This document shows positions 29,383 through 38,003 of a DNA stretch of 38,902 nucleotides, in pieces. Source of the DNA: a virus; IMG/VR virus record IMGVR_UViG_3300025526_000059, positions 1-38,902 of that record. The stretch is one strand, 5' to 3'. The notes under the pieces were generated by a model. The model did no database searches. It was given only the letters and a program-made list of their open reading frames with translations, and had not been told where the DNA came from. Positions within the stretch are counted from its first letter, which is position 1, and each line of letters starts with the position of its first letter. The translations under genes and the position numbers were made by a program.

Positions 29383-32300
29383 TGTCGGCTACGCAAGAGA
29401 TCAACGACCTGAGGGCAGCCGGTTTCACCGATGCGGAGATTGGCGAATGGGCTGTCGGTAAGCGCAAGGAACTGTCCGAAGCCGGCTTTGCCGAAGGTGA
29501 AATCGACGAATGGTTTGGCGCCGAGAAGCCGGCAAAGGCATCACCGGGTCTGATTGAACGCCTGAAGCAGGGTAACGCCCTTGGCCGTGTGCTTGCCGCG
29601 GCACAGGAAGGTGCGTCCAACGCCTTTGGCAGTGAACAGATCGGCTTTTCCCCGGATAGCGAGAAATGGCTGCGTGACGCCGGTATCTTCGCTGATCCGG
29701 AGACCGGACGTGCCGGTCCCATCCGCTTCTTGAACGAAGCGATGCTTCGACCGGCCGCCGTGGGGCTTGATGCCGTGGCGCGGGCATTCGAGGCTGGCCT
29801 GGGTGGTTTTTCCGCTGCCGCCGGGCAGATCGCTACCGAAGCTGGTTCCGACCAGGGCAAGGCGCTGGAGCGTGATCTGAATATGATGGGCCAGATTGCC
29901 GGCATCGAGCTGGGCAAGGCGCCGTTCACCCGTGTCCAGCGGCTGCCGACCGGCGAAGTCCAGGATGTCGTCGTGGCGCACGGTCTGCCGACCAAGACCG
30001 ATTTTGAAGGGGCCGCCGTTACCGTGGCGTTGAAGGCCGACAAGAACGTGAAGGCCAAACTGGAGCGGCTGTATGAAGAACGGGGCCTGCACCCGGCCGA
30101 GGTGGCGCATGATGCGCTTGCCGATCCGGTTCTGCTGCAGGAACTGCTGGCCGACAATATGGAAATGCCGGCACGATACCGTGGCCAACCGAAGAAGGTT
30201 GAGGTTCCGGAACCGCAGGCGACGGTGGCGCTTGCGGAAGGCAGTCTTGATGCCGCAAAACAGAAGGTGCTGGAAAAGATCAGCGTGGGTGACAGTGACC
30301 CGCGCAAGAAGATCACCTTCCAGGATGTTTATACGCAGATGATCGACGACCTGAATCCGATCAAGGAACTGGAAAAATCGGTCGACAAGACGCTGCCGGC
30401 CTCGGAAAGCCCGTACCAGATCACGCGCCTGTCGCGGGGCACGTTTGGCAAGGCCGATCAGATGCTGGAATACGGCACATACGATTTCAACACCTACGCC
30501 ACCAACGGCAAAGGGCTGCGACAGGTGCTGGACCCTGTCCGTGACGACCTGAACGGATTGCGGGCCTATGCCGCTGCCAGCCGTGCCGTCGAGCTTGAAG
30601 GCCGTGGCATTAAATCCGGGCTCGATCTCGATGCCGCGAAACAGGTCATGGCCGGAGGCAAGAACCGGTATGAACCGGTCATGCGCGAACTGGTCGAGTA
30701 TCAGGATCGCGTGGCGGCCTATCTTCGTGACAGCGGCGTGTTGTCGAAGGAAGCCTACGACGCCATGCGCGAGGCGAACAAGAACTATGTGCCGTTTTTC
30801 CGTGTCATGGACGACGGCGCCGGCGGGCCGGGTGTTGGCAGTGGCGTGCGCAACCCGATCAAGGCGATCAAGGGCAGCGAGCGCGACATCGTCGACCCGC
30901 TGGAATCGGTCATCAAAAATACTTACGTCTATACGGCCGTTGCAGAACGCAATGCGATTGGCAAAGCTTTCGTCGACATGGCCGCCAAGTCGGGTCGCAT
31001 GGATGACCTGGCGAAGAAGATCGACGCCCCGGTAAAAGCCACCACGGTCACCGACGGTGAGATGGCCGCATTCCTGAAAGCACATGGCATCGACAAGATG
31101 CCGGAGGATTTACTGACGGTGTTCCGCGCCGCGCGGCAGCCGTTGCGCGACAACCAGATTGCCGTATTCCAGAACGGCAAGCGTAGCGTGTATGAGCTTG
31201 ATCCAGATGTGGCCACTGCGTTGAAGAACGTTGATGCCCAGACCGCCAGTCTGATGACGAAGATCCTGGCTTTTCCTGCCCAGACGTTGCGCGCTGGCGC
31301 GGTGCTGTCGCCGGACTTTATCGTGCGTAACGTGACCCGCGATTTCCTGACCGCCTTCGTCAATTCGAAAGGGGTTTTCACGCCTCTGGATACGCTGAAG
31401 GGCGCCAAGTCTCTGCTGACCAAAGACGCCGATTTCCAGAATTGGCTGAAATCCGGCGGGGCCAACTCGGCGCTGGTGTCGGTGGACCGGCAATATCTGC
31501 AGAACAGCATACAGTCGCTGACGGCGGAAACCGGTCTCGGTACCCGCGCCTGGAACGTGGTTAAAAGCCCGGTTGACGGGCTGCGTGTTGTGTCTGAACT
31601 GATGGAAAACGCCACCCGTCTTGGCGAATTCAAGAAGGTTGCAGACGGGGTGGTCGACAAGGCGACGTTGCAGCAGGCGGGCATGGCATCGCGCGAGGTG
31701 ACGCTGGATTTTGCCCGGATCGGCGCCAGCATGCGCGCTTACAACATGATCACGGCGTTCGGCAACGCCAGCATTCAAGGTATCGACCGCACGGTACGGC
31801 AGTTCGGTGAAAAGCCGCTGGGCACGACCGCGCGTGTTGCCGCAGGTGTTACCCTGCCGTCAGTGCTGCTGTGGTGGGCGAACCACGACGACCCACGCTG
31901 GAAGGAAATTCCCCGCTGGCAAAAAGACCTGTTTTGGATTGTCATGACGGAGGACCACGTCTTCCGTATCCCGAAGCCGTTCGAGCTCGGCTTGGTTTTC
32001 GGGTCGGCAACCGAGCGTGCGTTGGACGCATGGTTCGAGGAAAACCCGAATGCGTTCAAAGACTTTGACCGGTCCATGTTGCAGGCATTCCTACCATCCA
32101 CGCTGCCGACTATTGCGCAGCCCATTGTCGAGCAGTTTGCCAACCGGAGCAGCTTCACGGGTGCGCCGCTAATCCCCCAGCGGCTGGAGAAGCTGCTGCC
32201 CGAATACCAGTACACGGAATATACCACCGAGACGACCAAGGCGCTGGGCGCGTTGGTAGGCGCTTTTCCCGGGGTCAAGGATCGCGCCGTATCTGACCGC

Positions 32301-32840
32301 GATTCTCCCCTCGGCTCGGTGGCCCGGGCGCTGACAACGCCGATCCTGATGGAAAACTACCTGCGGGCCTGGACGGGCGGACTGGGCATGTATGCGCTGC
32401 AGATCGCCGACAAGGGGCTACGCGAGGCCGGCGCGGTCCCGGATCCGGTCAAGCCGGCTGCCACTCTGGCTGACATTCCGGTGGTGAAGGCGTTTGTGGT
32501 GCGGTACCCCAGCGCGTCCGCTCAGTCTATCCAGGATTTCTATGACCGGTTCGAGGCAAAAAAGACGGTATGGAGCACCGTCATGGCAAAGGCAAAGGAC
32601 GGTGATGCCGTTGCAGCGGAACAGGCCGCCGGATACATGCCCAGCGCCCTGGTGCAGCTGGACGGCATTCAAGACGCCTTGTCCCAGCACGGCCAAATTA
32701 TCCGGCTGATTTCGAATAACCCCGAGATTCCGGCCGGCGAAAAACGGCAACTCATTGATACGCTTTATTTTCGGATGATCGAAATCGCCCAGAGCGGAAA
32801 CGCCGCGCTGGATCAGGCTGAGAAAACGCTTGGAAAGTGA
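29382..32840 (+). CDS. Large internal/ejection protein with LPD38 domain (T7 gp16-like position)
   Basis: A 1152-aa protein, the largest in the genome. The N-terminal 50 residues repeat AGFTDAEIGEWAVGKRKEL / AGFAEGEIDEWFGAEK, a duplicated motif. The C-terminal third has AYNMITAFGNASIQGIDRTV, TLPSVLLWWANHDDP and PFELGLVFGSATERALD, matching large polyvalent protein-associated domain 38 (LPD38). It is probably ejected with the DNA and spans the envelope. I see no transglycosylase catalytic motif, unlike T7 gp16. An operator-like site follows its stop directly. Confidence 0.82.
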   Translation: MSATQEINDLRAAGFTDAEIGEWAVGKRKELSEAGFAEGEIDEWFGAEKPAKASPGLIERLKQGNALGRVLAAAQEGASNAFGSEQIGFSPDSEKWLRDAGIFADPETGRAGPIRFLNEAMLRPAAVGLDAVARAFEAGLGGFSAAAGQIATEAGSDQGKALERDLNMMGQIAGIELGKAPFTRVQRLPTGEVQDVVVAHGLPTKTDFEGAAVTVALKADKNVKAKLERLYEERGLHPAEVAHDALADPVLLQELLADNMEMPARYRGQPKKVEVPEPQATVALAEGSLDAAKQKVLEKISVGDSDPRKKITFQDVYTQMIDDLNPIKELEKSVDKTLPASESPYQITRLSRGTFGKADQMLEYGTYDFNTYATNGKGLRQVLDPVRDDLNGLRAYAAASRAVELEGRGIKSGLDLDAAKQVMAGGKNRYEPVMRELVEYQDRVAAYLRDSGVLSKEAYDAMREANKNYVPFFRVMDDGAGGPGVGSGVRNPIKAIKGSERDIVDPLESVIKNTYVYTAVAERNAIGKAFVDMAAKSGRMDDLAKKIDAPVKATTVTDGEMAAFLKAHGIDKMPEDLLTVFRAARQPLRDNQIAVFQNGKRSVYELDPDVATALKNVDAQTASLMTKILAFPAQTLRAGAVLSPDFIVRNVTRDFLTAFVNSKGVFTPLDTLKGAKSLLTKDADFQNWLKSGGANSALVSVDRQYLQNSIQSLTAETGLGTRAWNVVKSPVDGLRVVSELMENATRLGEFKKVADGVVDKATLQQAGMASREVTLDFARIGASMRAYNMITAFGNASIQGIDRTVRQFGEKPLGTTARVAAGVTLPSVLLWWANHDDPRWKEIPRWQKDLFWIVMTEDHVFRIPKPFELGLVFGSATERALDAWFEENPNAFKDFDRSMLQAFLPSTLPTIAQPIVEQFANRSSFTGAPLIPQRLEKLLPEYQYTEYTTETTKALGALVGAFPGVKDRAVSDRDSPLGSVARALTTPILMENYLRAWTGGLGMYALQIADKGLREAGAVPDPVKPAATLADIPVVKAFVVRYPSASAQSIQDFYDRFEAKKTVWSTVMAKAKDGDAVAAEQAAGYMPSALVQLDGIQDALSQHGQIIRLISNNPEIPAGEKRQLIDTLYFRMIEIAQSGNAALDQAEKTLGK

Positions 32841-32857
32841 GTTGCTATTTAAGCAAC
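32841..32857. promoter_or_regulatory. Operator-like palindrome GTTGC-tatttaa-GCAAC
   Basis: Perfect copy, starting at the base after the stop codon of the large internal protein and 19 bp before the tail fibre ATG. Confidence 0.7.
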
Positions 32858-32876
32858 AACGAGGCAGAATGGGTCC

Positions 32877-34016
32877 ATGACGGTCAACACCACCGATAAT
32901 CGCGTTTCCTACACCGGCAACGGCACGATCCCGTCGGTCCCGATCCCGTTCTATTTCCTGGAAGACGAAGACCTGGTCGTCGTCGAAGTGGTTATCGCCA
33001 CCGGCGTTGAAACGGTGCTGTTGCTGACAACCGATTATTCGGTGACCGGTGCCGGCGATCCGGTTGGTGGTACGGTTACCGGGGTGGCGACGTTGCCCAG
33101 CACGAAACGCTGGGAAATTTACCGCGATCCCGACATGACACAGGAAGTCGAGCATGTGGATAACGATCCGCTGCCGGCTGCCTCAATCGATCAGCCGCTG
33201 GACAAGCTGACCATGATCGCCCAGCGCACGCGCGAACTGACAGAACGTTCGCTGCGGCAGCCGGATGGCGATTCCGACACGATCGGGTCAATTCCGGCAC
33301 AGGTTGCCCGTGCCTCCATGTATCTGGCCTTCGATGCGGATGGCGATCCCATCGCGGCAACCGCGCCGGAAGGCGGGAATGTCGTGTCGGCGTTCATGGC
33401 TACGGTCCTGGACGACGCCAATGCTGCCGCGGCGCGTACAACGCTGGGCGCTCTTGGTGCCGGTGATGATGGCACTGTACTGACCGGATTGCTGAAGACC
33501 GGACTACATTCCGTTTTCGTACCGGCGCGCGCAATGATCCCGGCGAGCACCAGCGGCTGCGCCGATGTAGCCCAGGCGGAAAGCACCACCAACAAGGTCA
33601 ATGACGAGTTTCTTGCTTTCGATGCTGCCAGCATTGAATACGCAGGCTTTCATTTCCGCGCCCCGAAATCGGCCGACGAGACGGCCGGCTTCACAGTCGA
33701 GTTCGAATGGAGTGAGACGGCCGGTGCTTCGTCGCACGATTGCGTGTGGCAGGTCGAGATGCAGGCGCAGGGTGACGGCGACACGATCGACAGTGCCTGG
33801 GGCACGGCAGTCACAGTCACGGATACCGGAACATCCGGCACACGCCGCAAGGCTGTGACCGCCACGGTGACCCTTGGTGGTAGCTGGGCAGAAGGCGATG
33901 TCGTCCATGTCCGCCTGAGTCGGAAGGCCACCGATGCCGCCGACACGCTCAATGTCGATGCCAGGCTGCACGGGGTGCTGCTCGGCATGACGTTAGCCGC
34001 CGGCAACGACGCCTAG
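32877..34016 (+). CDS. Tail fibre protein with T7-type N-terminal domain
   Basis: A 379-aa protein. The N-terminal 140 residues (NRVSYTGNGTIPSVPIPFYF, LLLTTDYSVTGAGDPVGGTV, LPSTKRWEIYRDPDMTQ, QPLDKLTMIAQRTRELTERS) are the T7 gp17-type tail-attachment domain. Residues about 180-210 contain AAAARTTLGALGAGDDG, a shaft repeat. The rest is a Thr/Ala-rich beta region that may be the receptor-binding head or a joint for the lectin-like protein downstream. It starts a tail-fibre unit behind an operator-like site. Confidence 0.84.
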   Translation: MTVNTTDNRVSYTGNGTIPSVPIPFYFLEDEDLVVVEVVIATGVETVLLLTTDYSVTGAGDPVGGTVTGVATLPSTKRWEIYRDPDMTQEVEHVDNDPLPAASIDQPLDKLTMIAQRTRELTERSLRQPDGDSDTIGSIPAQVARASMYLAFDADGDPIAATAPEGGNVVSAFMATVLDDANAAAARTTLGALGAGDDGTVLTGLLKTGLHSVFVPARAMIPASTSGCADVAQAESTTNKVNDEFLAFDAASIEYAGFHFRAPKSADETAGFTVEFEWSETAGASSHDCVWQVEMQAQGDGDTIDSAWGTAVTVTDTGTSGTRRKAVTATVTLGGSWAEGDVVHVRLSRKATDAADTLNVDARLHGVLLGMTLAAGNDA

Positions 34017-34032
34017 GAAGGACGCATTGGCC

Positions 34033-34554
34033 ATGTCAACCTTTGCCCTTGTTGATCGTACCGGCCGCATTCTGCGACGTGAGACCATGGCGGATGCCCC
34101 GCAGTTGTCGCCGGAGAAGGGTCTGCGATGGCTGCCGGACGACCCGCCGGATTGCAATCCGGTCACCCAAATCGTGACGCGGATGGACTCGATTCCGGTT
34201 GAAGCCACCAGTGTTCCGTATGGCGTTTCGTTCCAGCCTGTCGGGGCTGTTGCGCAACGTATCCGCGACGAAGCCTATCGTCGCATCATCAAGATATTCA
34301 GTGCCAGCGGCAACGCGCGAGACGCCGAAGCCAAACAGCGTAATCTCATAGCCCAGGCGACGCAGTTGCTGCGCAAAGGCGAAACGAACTGGTTAGTCGA
34401 GGAAGCGGCAGCCTGGGCGGCTGGTCAGGCGTTGTGGGATCGTGTCGCAGCTCTGCGTGAAGACAGCAATCAGCTTGAAGGCGCTTTTGACGCTATGGAT
34501 GACACCGCCAAGGCTGCGTTCGATCCGGGCGCCAACGAGCACTGGAGCGAATAA
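34033..34554 (+). CDS. Hypothetical tail-region protein, 173 aa (possible fibre assembly or tail protein)
   Basis: ATG at 34033 (a TTG two codons earlier is possible). N-terminal STFALVDRTGRILRRETMAD is a small beta domain. The C-terminal part AEAKQRNLIAQATQLLRKG, EEAAAWAAGQALWDRVAALRE is the helical KQRNL...W..RI..IR pattern of proteins found next to phage tail fibres. Likely a minor tail or fibre accessory protein. It lies 16 bp after the fibre gene and is followed directly by the lectin-like gene. Confidence 0.65.
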   Translation: MSTFALVDRTGRILRRETMADAPQLSPEKGLRWLPDDPPDCNPVTQIVTRMDSIPVEATSVPYGVSFQPVGAVAQRIRDEAYRRIIKIFSASGNARDAEAKQRNLIAQATQLLRKGETNWLVEEAAAWAAGQALWDRVAALREDSNQLEGAFDAMDDTAKAAFDPGANEHWSE

Positions 34555-35304
34555 ATGCTGGCGGTCAACCAGTTTGCGGGGTTTGGCGCCGGCGGCAAGA
34601 AATACGTTGCCAACGCGGCCAAATTCGATGGCACCAACGACTATCTGCGCCGGACCATAGATTGGACCGGTGGCGCGTTGAGTAGCAAGGTCGGCATCCT
34701 TTCTGCCTGGATCAACTTGAAAGGCGGCGACGGCAGTTTGATGAATATCAATCTGCAGGATGGCGGCTTTCTCGGTTTCACCAGGACGGCGGCGAACAAG
34801 TATCGAGTGGCTTTTTACGATACTGGTGGTGGCACCATATCTCTCGATCTGCTGTCTAACTCGACGTATCTCAACGGATCAGGCTGGAAGCATATTCTTG
34901 CGTCCTGGGACGTGGCTGCGGCAGCGGCGCACCTTTATGTCAACGATGTTAGCGATCTCGCTGGAAGTCCGACGATCATCAACAACACTTTGGAATATGG
35001 GCGCGAGGTTTTTTCCTTTGGCGCTGATCAGGCTGGTGGAAGCAAGCTGAATGCCGATGTTTCCGATTTCTATTTCAACACCGATACCTACCTCGATTTC
35101 AGCAGTTCGGCCAACCGTCGGAAGTTTATCTCCGGTTCCGGCAAGCCCGTGTTTCTGGGCCTCGACGGCAGCGTTCCGACGGGCGCTAAGCCTCAAATCT
35201 GTCTGACAAACGCCTTCGCTACCTGGCACCAGAATGTAACCGGTTACGGCGATTTCACCGTCACTGGCGCGCTGGCCGCTGGCAGCAACAGCCCCAGCGA
35301 CTGA
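34555..35304 (+). CDS. LamG/concanavalin-like tail protein
   Basis: A 249-aa protein with AAKFDGTNDYLRRTIDWTGG, LSAWINLKGGDGSLMNI, and HILASWDVAAAAAHLYVND, the jelly-roll pattern of LamG/concanavalin A-like domains (FDGxNDYL, xSxWI, WxHxxxSWD). Such domains on tails bind host-surface polysaccharide. ATG directly follows the previous stop. The variable sequence and lower GC in places (for example 34790-34880) fit a receptor-binding part under selection or exchange. Confidence 0.75.
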   Translation: MLAVNQFAGFGAGGKKYVANAAKFDGTNDYLRRTIDWTGGALSSKVGILSAWINLKGGDGSLMNINLQDGGFLGFTRTAANKYRVAFYDTGGGTISLDLLSNSTYLNGSGWKHILASWDVAAAAAHLYVNDVSDLAGSPTIINNTLEYGREVFSFGADQAGGSKLNADVSDFYFNTDTYLDFSSSANRRKFISGSGKPVFLGLDGSVPTGAKPQICLTNAFATWHQNVTGYGDFTVTGALAAGSNSPSD

Positions 35305-35323
35305 AGCAGCGGTGAAACGAATC

Positions 35324-35500
35324 ATGGTGCAGGAAAAAATAGAACTTGCCAAGCAGATGCTGGACGCGCTGTCGATCACCGCGCTGCTGGCTGTGTTCTT
35401 CCAGTGGCTGCCGCACGCCACCGCGTTGCTTTCGTTCATCTGGGTCTGCATCCGTCTCTACGAGACCAAGACCGTTCAGCGGTGGCTTGGCCGCCGATGA
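35324..35500 (+). CDS. Small membrane protein, possible holin
   Basis: A 58-aa protein MVQEKIELAKQMLDALSITA then LLAVFFQWLPHATALLSFIW and VCIRLYETKTVQRWLGRR. Two hydrophobic segments (about 17-28 and 31-46) and a basic C-terminus resemble small class II holins of podoviruses. A GTG four codons upstream (35312) is possible. It overlaps the next gene by ATGA at 35497-35500. Together with 38365-38574 and 38576-38902 it is one of several lysis membrane candidates. Confidence 0.6.
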   Translation: MVQEKIELAKQMLDALSITALLAVFFQWLPHATALLSFIWVCIRLYETKTVQRWLGRR

Positions 35501-37065
35501 AACCTCTCTGCCCGAAATGTGGCAAGCCCGTTGTGAAAGCCGGTAACGACAGGGGCCGGCAGCGATACCAGCATGGCGAACGGAATCGGACCTGCCGCTG
35601 GCACGGCACGGCCCCGGCCGGTCTGGAAGCTGACCAGGCGATAGGGATCGACGCCAAGGCGTCAAAGGCCCTGCACCGCAAGGTTAAGTCGGCCGGCGTG
35701 CAGCGGTTGGTAATCACTGCCGCGCAGAATGCCACGCCGGTCAACAAGGCTTTTCTGGCCTCGCTGCTGACCTACTGCAAGGCGCGCAAGGCGCAGCTGG
35801 TGGTCATTCCGTATCGCTACAAAAACCCGACCAGCATGTGGTCGGAGAAGGCAGAGCATGATGACTGGTGGGCGCCGGAGCTCGCGCCGTACATCCTTGA
35901 TGTGCGCACTGACCTTAATCCGAATCTGGTTCTTCTTGCGGACATCAAAACCCAGCCAACAGCCGGTTCTCCGCTACAGGGTTTCGAGACGCTGACAGGC
36001 TCGAAATCAGCGATCATCGGACACCCGAAGCTGGAATTGACCACCGTTCCGACACCGCAATCGAAGATGGCCAAGCTGCTGACCAGCACGGGCGCGGTGA
36101 CCGAGAAGAATTACATTCCGTCCAAGGCCGGCAAGAAGGCCGAGCACCACCATACCTTCGGCGCCTGTGTTGTCGAACTGTGTGGGAAACGTTTCCATTT
36201 GCGCCAGATAAACGCGACACGGCAGGGCACGTTCTGCGATCTGGATGGCGAATACCGCCCTGACGGCTATGAGACGGGGCTGCAGGTTGAAGGTCTGGTC
36301 ATGGGTGACGAGCATGTGAAGTTCGTCGATCCCGGCGTCGAGCGCGCCACCTTCGGTAAAACCGGGATGGTCCACGCGCTGAAGCCGAAGCGGCTGGTCT
36401 GGCACGACGTGCATGATTTCTACAACGCCAACCACCATCATCGCGGCGAAGTGTTCATCAACTACGTCAAGCACCACGCCGGCCACGACAACGTGCGGCA
36501 GGAACTGGAAGAAACCTTCGCGTTTGTGGACCGAGTCACGCCACCCGGCGTTGAGAACATTTTCGTACCGAGCAATCACCCGGATGCACTGGCTCGCTGG
36601 GTGAAGGAAACCGATCCCCGCCAGGATCCTGAAAACTGCGTGTTCTGGGCCGAGACGTTCAAGGCCATGTGCGAGGGGGCGGCCTGGACTGACACCGGCG
36701 CCCGCACCATCGATCCCTTCGCGTATTGGGGCCAGCGCATGCTGAAGACAGCGGCACAGGCGCGGTTCCCCGATCGAAATGATTCCGTGCTGATCGCTGG
36801 TATCGAAGTGAACAACCACGGCGATGCCGGCCCCAACGGGGCGCGCGGCACCCGCAATGGCTTCACGCGTATCGGCGTCAAGACCGTGATCGGTCACAGC
36901 CATAGCCCTGGCATCAAGGATGGTGCCTATCAGGTCGGCACCTCGTCGCGGCTTGGCCTTGAATACCAGAAGGGGCCGAGCTCCTGGATGCACACCCATT
37001 GCGTGATCTATCGAAACGGCAAGCGCAGCCTGATCAACATCATCGAAGGAGAATGGCGGTTATGA
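35497..37065 (+). CDS. Zinc-ribbon plus metallophosphoesterase-like protein
   Basis: A 522-aa protein of unusual make-up. N-terminus: LCPKCGKPVVKAG...YQ...RTCRWHG (Cys5, Cys8, Cys33, His36), a zinc ribbon of the transposase InsA kind. Middle: VQRLVITAAQNATPVNKAFL and VVIPYRYKNPTS. C-terminal half: GDEHVKFVD (about 270-278), WHDVHDFYNANHHHRGE (about 302-318), VPSNHPDALARW (about 357-368), VNNHGDAG, and TVIGHSHSPG (about 463-472), the His/Asp/Asn set of calcineurin-like phosphoesterases (DxH, GNHD-like, GHSH). It may cut DNA, RNA or nucleotides. An odd gene for a tail/lysis region; it may be a moron. Confidence 0.72.
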   Translation: MKPLCPKCGKPVVKAGNDRGRQRYQHGERNRTCRWHGTAPAGLEADQAIGIDAKASKALHRKVKSAGVQRLVITAAQNATPVNKAFLASLLTYCKARKAQLVVIPYRYKNPTSMWSEKAEHDDWWAPELAPYILDVRTDLNPNLVLLADIKTQPTAGSPLQGFETLTGSKSAIIGHPKLELTTVPTPQSKMAKLLTSTGAVTEKNYIPSKAGKKAEHHHTFGACVVELCGKRFHLRQINATRQGTFCDLDGEYRPDGYETGLQVEGLVMGDEHVKFVDPGVERATFGKTGMVHALKPKRLVWHDVHDFYNANHHHRGEVFINYVKHHAGHDNVRQELEETFAFVDRVTPPGVENIFVPSNHPDALARWVKETDPRQDPENCVFWAETFKAMCEGAAWTDTGARTIDPFAYWGQRMLKTAAQARFPDRNDSVLIAGIEVNNHGDAGPNGARGTRNGFTRIGVKTVIGHSHSPGIKDGAYQVGTSSRLGLEYQKGPSSWMHTHCVIYRNGKRSLINIIEGEWRL

Positions 37066-37502
37066 CCGGCAAGTTTTTCATTCGTGAAGTTGACACCGCC
37101 GACAGCGAGATCAGCGAGACGATCGAGAAACTACACCGCATAACCCTCCGGGAAGACGAAGTGCCCGATCTTCTTCGCGGTCATTGGTGGCTGGTTTACA
37201 ACGGTGTTGGCCAGGCTGTCGGTTATTGCGGGCTCTACCCATCGTATCGCTACGCCAATGCCGGCTACCTGATTCGCGCAGGCGTGGCAGCGAAACACCG
37301 CGGCAATGGGCTGCAGAAACGCATGATCCGGGTACGCGAGGCCAAGGCCCGGCGGCTGGGTTGGGACTGGCTGTTCTCGGATACCTGCGAAAATCCCGCC
37401 AGCGCCAACAGCCTGGCAGCCTGTGGCTTCCGGATGTTCGAACCGAAATTGCCATGGAACAGCAATCACAAGCTGGCGCTCTACTGGAGGAAGCGGCTTT
37501 GA
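37062..37502 (+). CDS. GNAT-family N-acetyltransferase
   Basis: A 146-aa protein starting at the ATGA overlap (37062-37065). GLYPSYRYANAGYLIRAGV, then VAAKHRGNGLQKRMIRVRE (about 75-93), the acetyl-CoA-binding motif R-x-x-G-x-G/A, then DTCENPASANSLAACGFRMF, the N-P-x-S-x-x-x-Y/C-G-F end segment. It would acetylate an amine on a protein or small molecule; target unknown. It sits between the phosphoesterase and endolysin, overlapping the endolysin start (TTGA). Confidence 0.83.
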   Translation: MTGKFFIREVDTADSEISETIEKLHRITLREDEVPDLLRGHWWLVYNGVGQAVGYCGLYPSYRYANAGYLIRAGVAAKHRGNGLQKRMIRVREAKARRLGWDWLFSDTCENPASANSLAACGFRMFEPKLPWNSNHKLALYWRKRL

Positions 37503-37957
37503 CCGAAGACCGCGCCTTCGCGCTCGATGTCCTGGCGCGCACGCTCTGGGGCGAGGCACGCGGCGAGGGTGAGACTGGCCAGAAGGCTGTTGCGGCGGTC
37601 ATCTGTACGCGCGTGATGCGCGGCGCCCGGTACCAGGCCAAATGGGGCACGCCGCATCCGCTGTTTGGCGACGGCACTTTCAAACAAGCCTGTCTCCGGC
37701 CGCGACAGTTCAGTTGCTGGAACGCTGGTGACCCCAATCTGCCGAAGATGAAGGCTTTGAATCTGACCGATCCGGCGCTGGCCGGTCTGCTGCGCATTGC
37801 GGAGGACGCGGTCGATGGCCGGATCATTGACCCCACCGGCGGTGCCACGCACTACCTGACGAAAGCAGCCTACGACAAGGTCGCGGCGGATCACTGGTGC
37901 AGGACAAAGCCATCGATCTGGCAGCACGGAAACCACCTTTTCTTTAAAGACCCGTAA
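37499..37957 (+). CDS. SleB-like cell wall hydrolase (endolysin)
   Basis: A 152-aa endolysin. Hydrolase_2/SleB pattern: RTLWGEARGEGETGQKAVAA with catalytic Glu at about 19, VICTRVMRG, RQFSCWNAGDPN, and GATHYLTKAA...W. The start is the TTG at 37499, overlapping the GNAT stop, because AGGAGG lies at ideal spacing; a longer frame from ATG 37454 lacks a site. It would cleave peptidoglycan after holin action. No signal peptide, so a canonical holin-dependent enzyme. Confidence 0.87.
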   Translation: MTEDRAFALDVLARTLWGEARGEGETGQKAVAAVICTRVMRGARYQAKWGTPHPLFGDGTFKQACLRPRQFSCWNAGDPNLPKMKALNLTDPALAGLLRIAEDAVDGRIIDPTGGATHYLTKAAYDKVAADHWCRTKPSIWQHGNHLFFKDP

Positions 37958-37964
37958 CCAGTGT

Positions 37965-37981
37965 GTTGCTAAAAAGGCACC
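37965..37981. promoter_or_regulatory. Operator-like palindrome GTTGC-taaaaag-GCACC
   Basis: One mismatch in the right half. It lies between the endolysin and the secreted protein gene, 22 bp before its ATG. Confidence 0.5.
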
Positions 37982-38003
37982 ATCATCCTGAAAGGATACC
38001 GCC

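Noticed and set aside
29541-31085. 514-codon antisense frame over the large internal protein
   Set aside because: Shadow of codon bias; the plus-strand gene is continuous and in a conserved position.
33092-33108. GTTGC-ccagcac-GAAAC within the tail fibre gene
   Set aside because: One mismatch to the 17-bp palindrome, but a GC-rich spacer and mid-gene place differ from the set; likely chance.
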